Source: Volvox africanus (lineage: Eukaryota; Chlorophyta; Chlorophyceae; Chlamydomonadales; Volvocaceae). Taken from it: a DNA stretch of 64,000 nucleotides. The stretch lies in assembly GCA_030268105.1 (NCBI GenBank), contig BSDZ01000086.1:3860501-3924500 (forward strand). The letters are read 5' to 3'. The notes under the pieces were generated by a model, which saw only the letters and a program-made list of their open reading frames with translations, made no database searches and was not told where the DNA came from. How positions within the stretch are numbered: position 1 is the stretch's first letter; every line of letters starts with the position of its first letter. Positions 61,801 through 64,000 of this stretch are shown here, one piece after another. Both the position numbers and the translations under genes were made by a program.

Positions 61801-63876
61801 GGTGCCAGGCTAGATAATATGTCATGGAAATATTGTGCGACAACGTATGAACGATAGCTGTATAGCAAGGAACAAGAACTTGTTTTGGGAACGTGCTTCT
61901 GAGGTGGGGCTGACGAAAGCTCGCTAAGGGTTTTCTGATAGATGGGATGTTAGGAAAATGGTCGAGAGCTACGTCGGAGGGAAGGAACCAGATGGAGGCA
62001 ACTTGAAGCTACTTATCAGAGAGAAAGGATGACGAGAACGAAGGTTGAGATGGATTTATGGAGGCGTCTTCTCAAGGGCACGCGCCTTTTTGGTGACAAT
62101 GCCATGCTAGACGCAGTTTTCCTCCCGTTTCATGACCACCTTCAGTCCCTTGCGGACAAGCTGGCGGCGCTGCTGCAGCGAAGAGCCGCCGCTGCCGACC
62201 CGAGGGTTGCTGCATCCGGTCTCATTATCAACACCTTCGGCTGGGTGGACGGGTTGGGGTACGAGCTGCAGAAGCACATAATCCAGGCATTCCAGGTGGG
62301 TGGTCCCATGCCGGCGGACGGCGTGAACACCACCATTTTGTGATTGCGCTGTAACCAGGCAGAGCTGGACCTGCACCTTAGCCTGTCGCATCCTCGCTCT
62401 GCATTGGATGCTCTTCCCTACCTGTGGGCTTCATCTGAGGTGTTCCTCCCAACTTCCCTTCCTATTACGCGTCGGCACTCTTGAGTGTCTCATTCCAAAA
62501 GCCTAGGCCTTTACACCAATACTCGATTGGGGAATGGAGTGGAAAGGGAGGGGAGGCGGGAAGGGATGACACTGCGGAAGTTCCCGCTTTACAGGCGGTG
62601 TTCTGCTGGACGGCAGGGATGGACAGTGACATTCCAGACAGCGTCAACAAGGCTTGAGGCATTGTGGTGATGTGCCGCAGACGAGGCGACCAACAGACCG
62701 TGGCACTCAATTCCGTGATTGTCTGAAGCTTGCTTTGATGCCTTTTCCCATACGGTGTTCCCCCTACCGGTCGTTGGCAGTGTGACGTGGTCTTGGTGGT
62801 GGAGCAGGATCGGCTATATGCCACACTGCAGCAGGACTTGAAGGTGGGACCTAAGGGCAGGGATTGGGTTCATTTGTAGGGCTGCATAGAACGTACGTAC
62901 CGAAGTCGCCAAAGCTGGTTACTTCACGTACGGACGCAGAGGATGCGGCAGGAACGGGAGCTGCTACAACGTGACCGACCGGACTGACCTTCAAATTTTT
63001 GACAGAATATCCATTAAATGGGGATTTCAGCACGACTGCAGCACGACCGGGGTTCGTTATTTTCGCCCCATTCACCGGATTGCCTGGCTCTCAGGTGACA
63101 TGCCCTCGCACAAACATCTTGAAGCTCGCCAAGTCGGGCGGGGCGGTGAAGCGTGAAGGAGACGAGCGACGTGGAGCCCGCGAGCAGCGAATACGGGAAT
63201 ACTTTTACGGGACTGCCCGTACTCCCCTTCAGCCAGCCACGCAAACCATCCGGGCAACTGACCTTGCGGTTTACCGAATGGGTAGGTCGCCGTTTGGAGA
63301 CGCCTGGTTGCGGTGTGTTGTTTGCCTGAGGCTCGGGAAAAGGGAGTCCACGCGCATGATGTGTTGATTATAGCGTGAAAGGGGCAGGATGACGAGGACA
63401 TGGCGCATGTGTGTGAACATGAACGGACGTGTACATCGGCGTACGTATGGCTGGAAGTTCAAGCGGTGGCCGATCACAGCCAGATTCTGTTTGGGAATAT
63501 ATAGTTTTCAACCTCATTATTGTTTTGAATCCAGAACTTTTCCCGCCTGTATTTTCCCTCTTTACGTACACTTTCCCGTTTCCCAAAAGGCACTGGGCCC
63601 CGTGCTCCCAGCACCACCCTGCCGGTGGGTAGCGCCTCGCTGGCGGATCCATTGCGACTGCAGAACCTGCCGCCCTCGTTGGAGCAGCTGCAGTGCCTGC
63701 TGGCCGTGTCGCACGCGGCCACACCTGACCAAATCCTTAACGCCAACGTAGCGGGCTTTGTTTTGGTCAAGGATGTGGACACGGCGAGAGGAACCTTGAC
63801 CATTACGGCGCCGGCACCTGGGCCGCTGCCCGGGCGGTACCTGATCATGGGCAGCCTGCGGTCGTCCATGGAATAG
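58850..63876 (+). CDS. CLP1: CLP1: polynucleotide 5'-hydroxyl kinase and pre-mRNA cleavage factor
   Basis: Exons are 58850-58867 (tentative), 59207-59257, 59454-59534, 60212-60264, 60829-61055, 61566-61711, 62146-62295, 62781-62843, 63095-63281 and 63590-63876, giving 420 residues, close to the family length of about 425. CLP1 binds ATP, works in the nuclear cleavage and polyadenylation complex and, with the tRNA endonuclease in some lineages, phosphorylates RNA 5' ends. Blocks seen are ELRLECSNGRP and EVFGTEL (N-terminal domain), VFTWFGCRVSVQGEP, YVADETPM, the Walker A loop GPTDSGKS (112-119), FVDLDVGQGTITVPG, NTFGWVDGLGYELQKH, IREYFYG and a C-terminal GFVLVKDVD...GRYLIMGS. The 18-bp first exon (M-G-R-G-S-S) was chosen because it has an ATG, a strong GTAAGTACG donor and the right phase; the frame of exon 2 is closed by a stop just upstream, so some upstream exon is required. 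Confidence 0.9.
59618..59634 (+). repeat. CAGA tetranucleotide tract in a CLP1 intron
   Basis: Four CAGA units in a row within the intron between CLP1 exons 3 and 4. Ordinary simple repeat. Confidence 0.8.
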
Positions 63877-63947
63877 GACTAGGAATGCAGTACATGGCTC
63901 CATCCGCTCGCGGCGTGTCTATGGAAATGCTGAGCGTGAATCTCACC

Positions 63948-63952
63948 TGTAA
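63948..63952 (+). terminator. Probable TGTAA poly(A) signal of CLP1
   Basis: TGTAA lies 72 bp past the CLP1 stop codon, the expected place for a green-algal poly(A) signal. Confidence 0.6.
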
Positions 63953-64000
63953 TTCGAGCTGGCGGCCATCGTTGTGCCAGGGATCATCTGAGCTTACTGG

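Overview
This window is nuclear DNA of a eukaryote, most probably a volvocine or chlamydomonadalean green alga. The evidence is: (1) every confident gene is broken into short exons by small introns with GTGAGT/GTGCG-type donors and TGCAG-type acceptors; (2) the algal poly(A) signal TGTAA lies 70-260 bp past several stop codons; (3) a CAH3-type thylakoid-lumen carbonic anhydrase is present that reads almost like the Chlamydomonas protein as I remember it. I cannot name the species. There are no rRNA genes, CRISPR arrays or convincing tRNAs.

Layout. 278-4510: a secreted five-EGF plus bulb-lectin protein (minus strand) lying between two 342-bp, nearly identical inverted repeats, with a large hairpin at the right end. 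4.5-8.1 kb: no recognised gene. 8105-10011: CAH3-type alpha-carbonic anhydrase (minus). 12183-16011: major facilitator transporter (plus). 18493-20936: gamma-carbonic anhydrase (minus), head to head with 21172-29058, a protein with four MA3 domains (plus). 31424-33928: 3' part of a GT15-like glycosyltransferase (minus, N-terminus not found). 34-39 kb: gene-poor, with an AT-rich island. 39244-43693: glycine cleavage T-protein (minus), head to head with 43984-49412, a proline iminopeptidase (plus). 49.4-55.8 kb: low-complexity DNA and a decayed, frameshifted coding-like stretch. 55825-58741: NAD-malate dehydrogenase (minus), head to head with 58850-63876, the RNA 5'-kinase/cleavage factor CLP1 (plus).

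How the genes fit together. Eight exon structures were rebuilt by hand with reading phase preserved across every junction, giving complete proteins; the first exons of the transporter and CLP1 are uncertain. The plus and minus genes form four divergent pairs, three with only 109-290 bp between start codons, so shared promoters are likely. Four minus-strand genes (two carbonic anhydrases, glycine cleavage T-protein, malate dehydrogenase) belong to CO2 handling, photorespiration and organellar redox exchange. The plus-strand partners are a transporter, a translation regulator, a peptidase and an RNA-processing factor.
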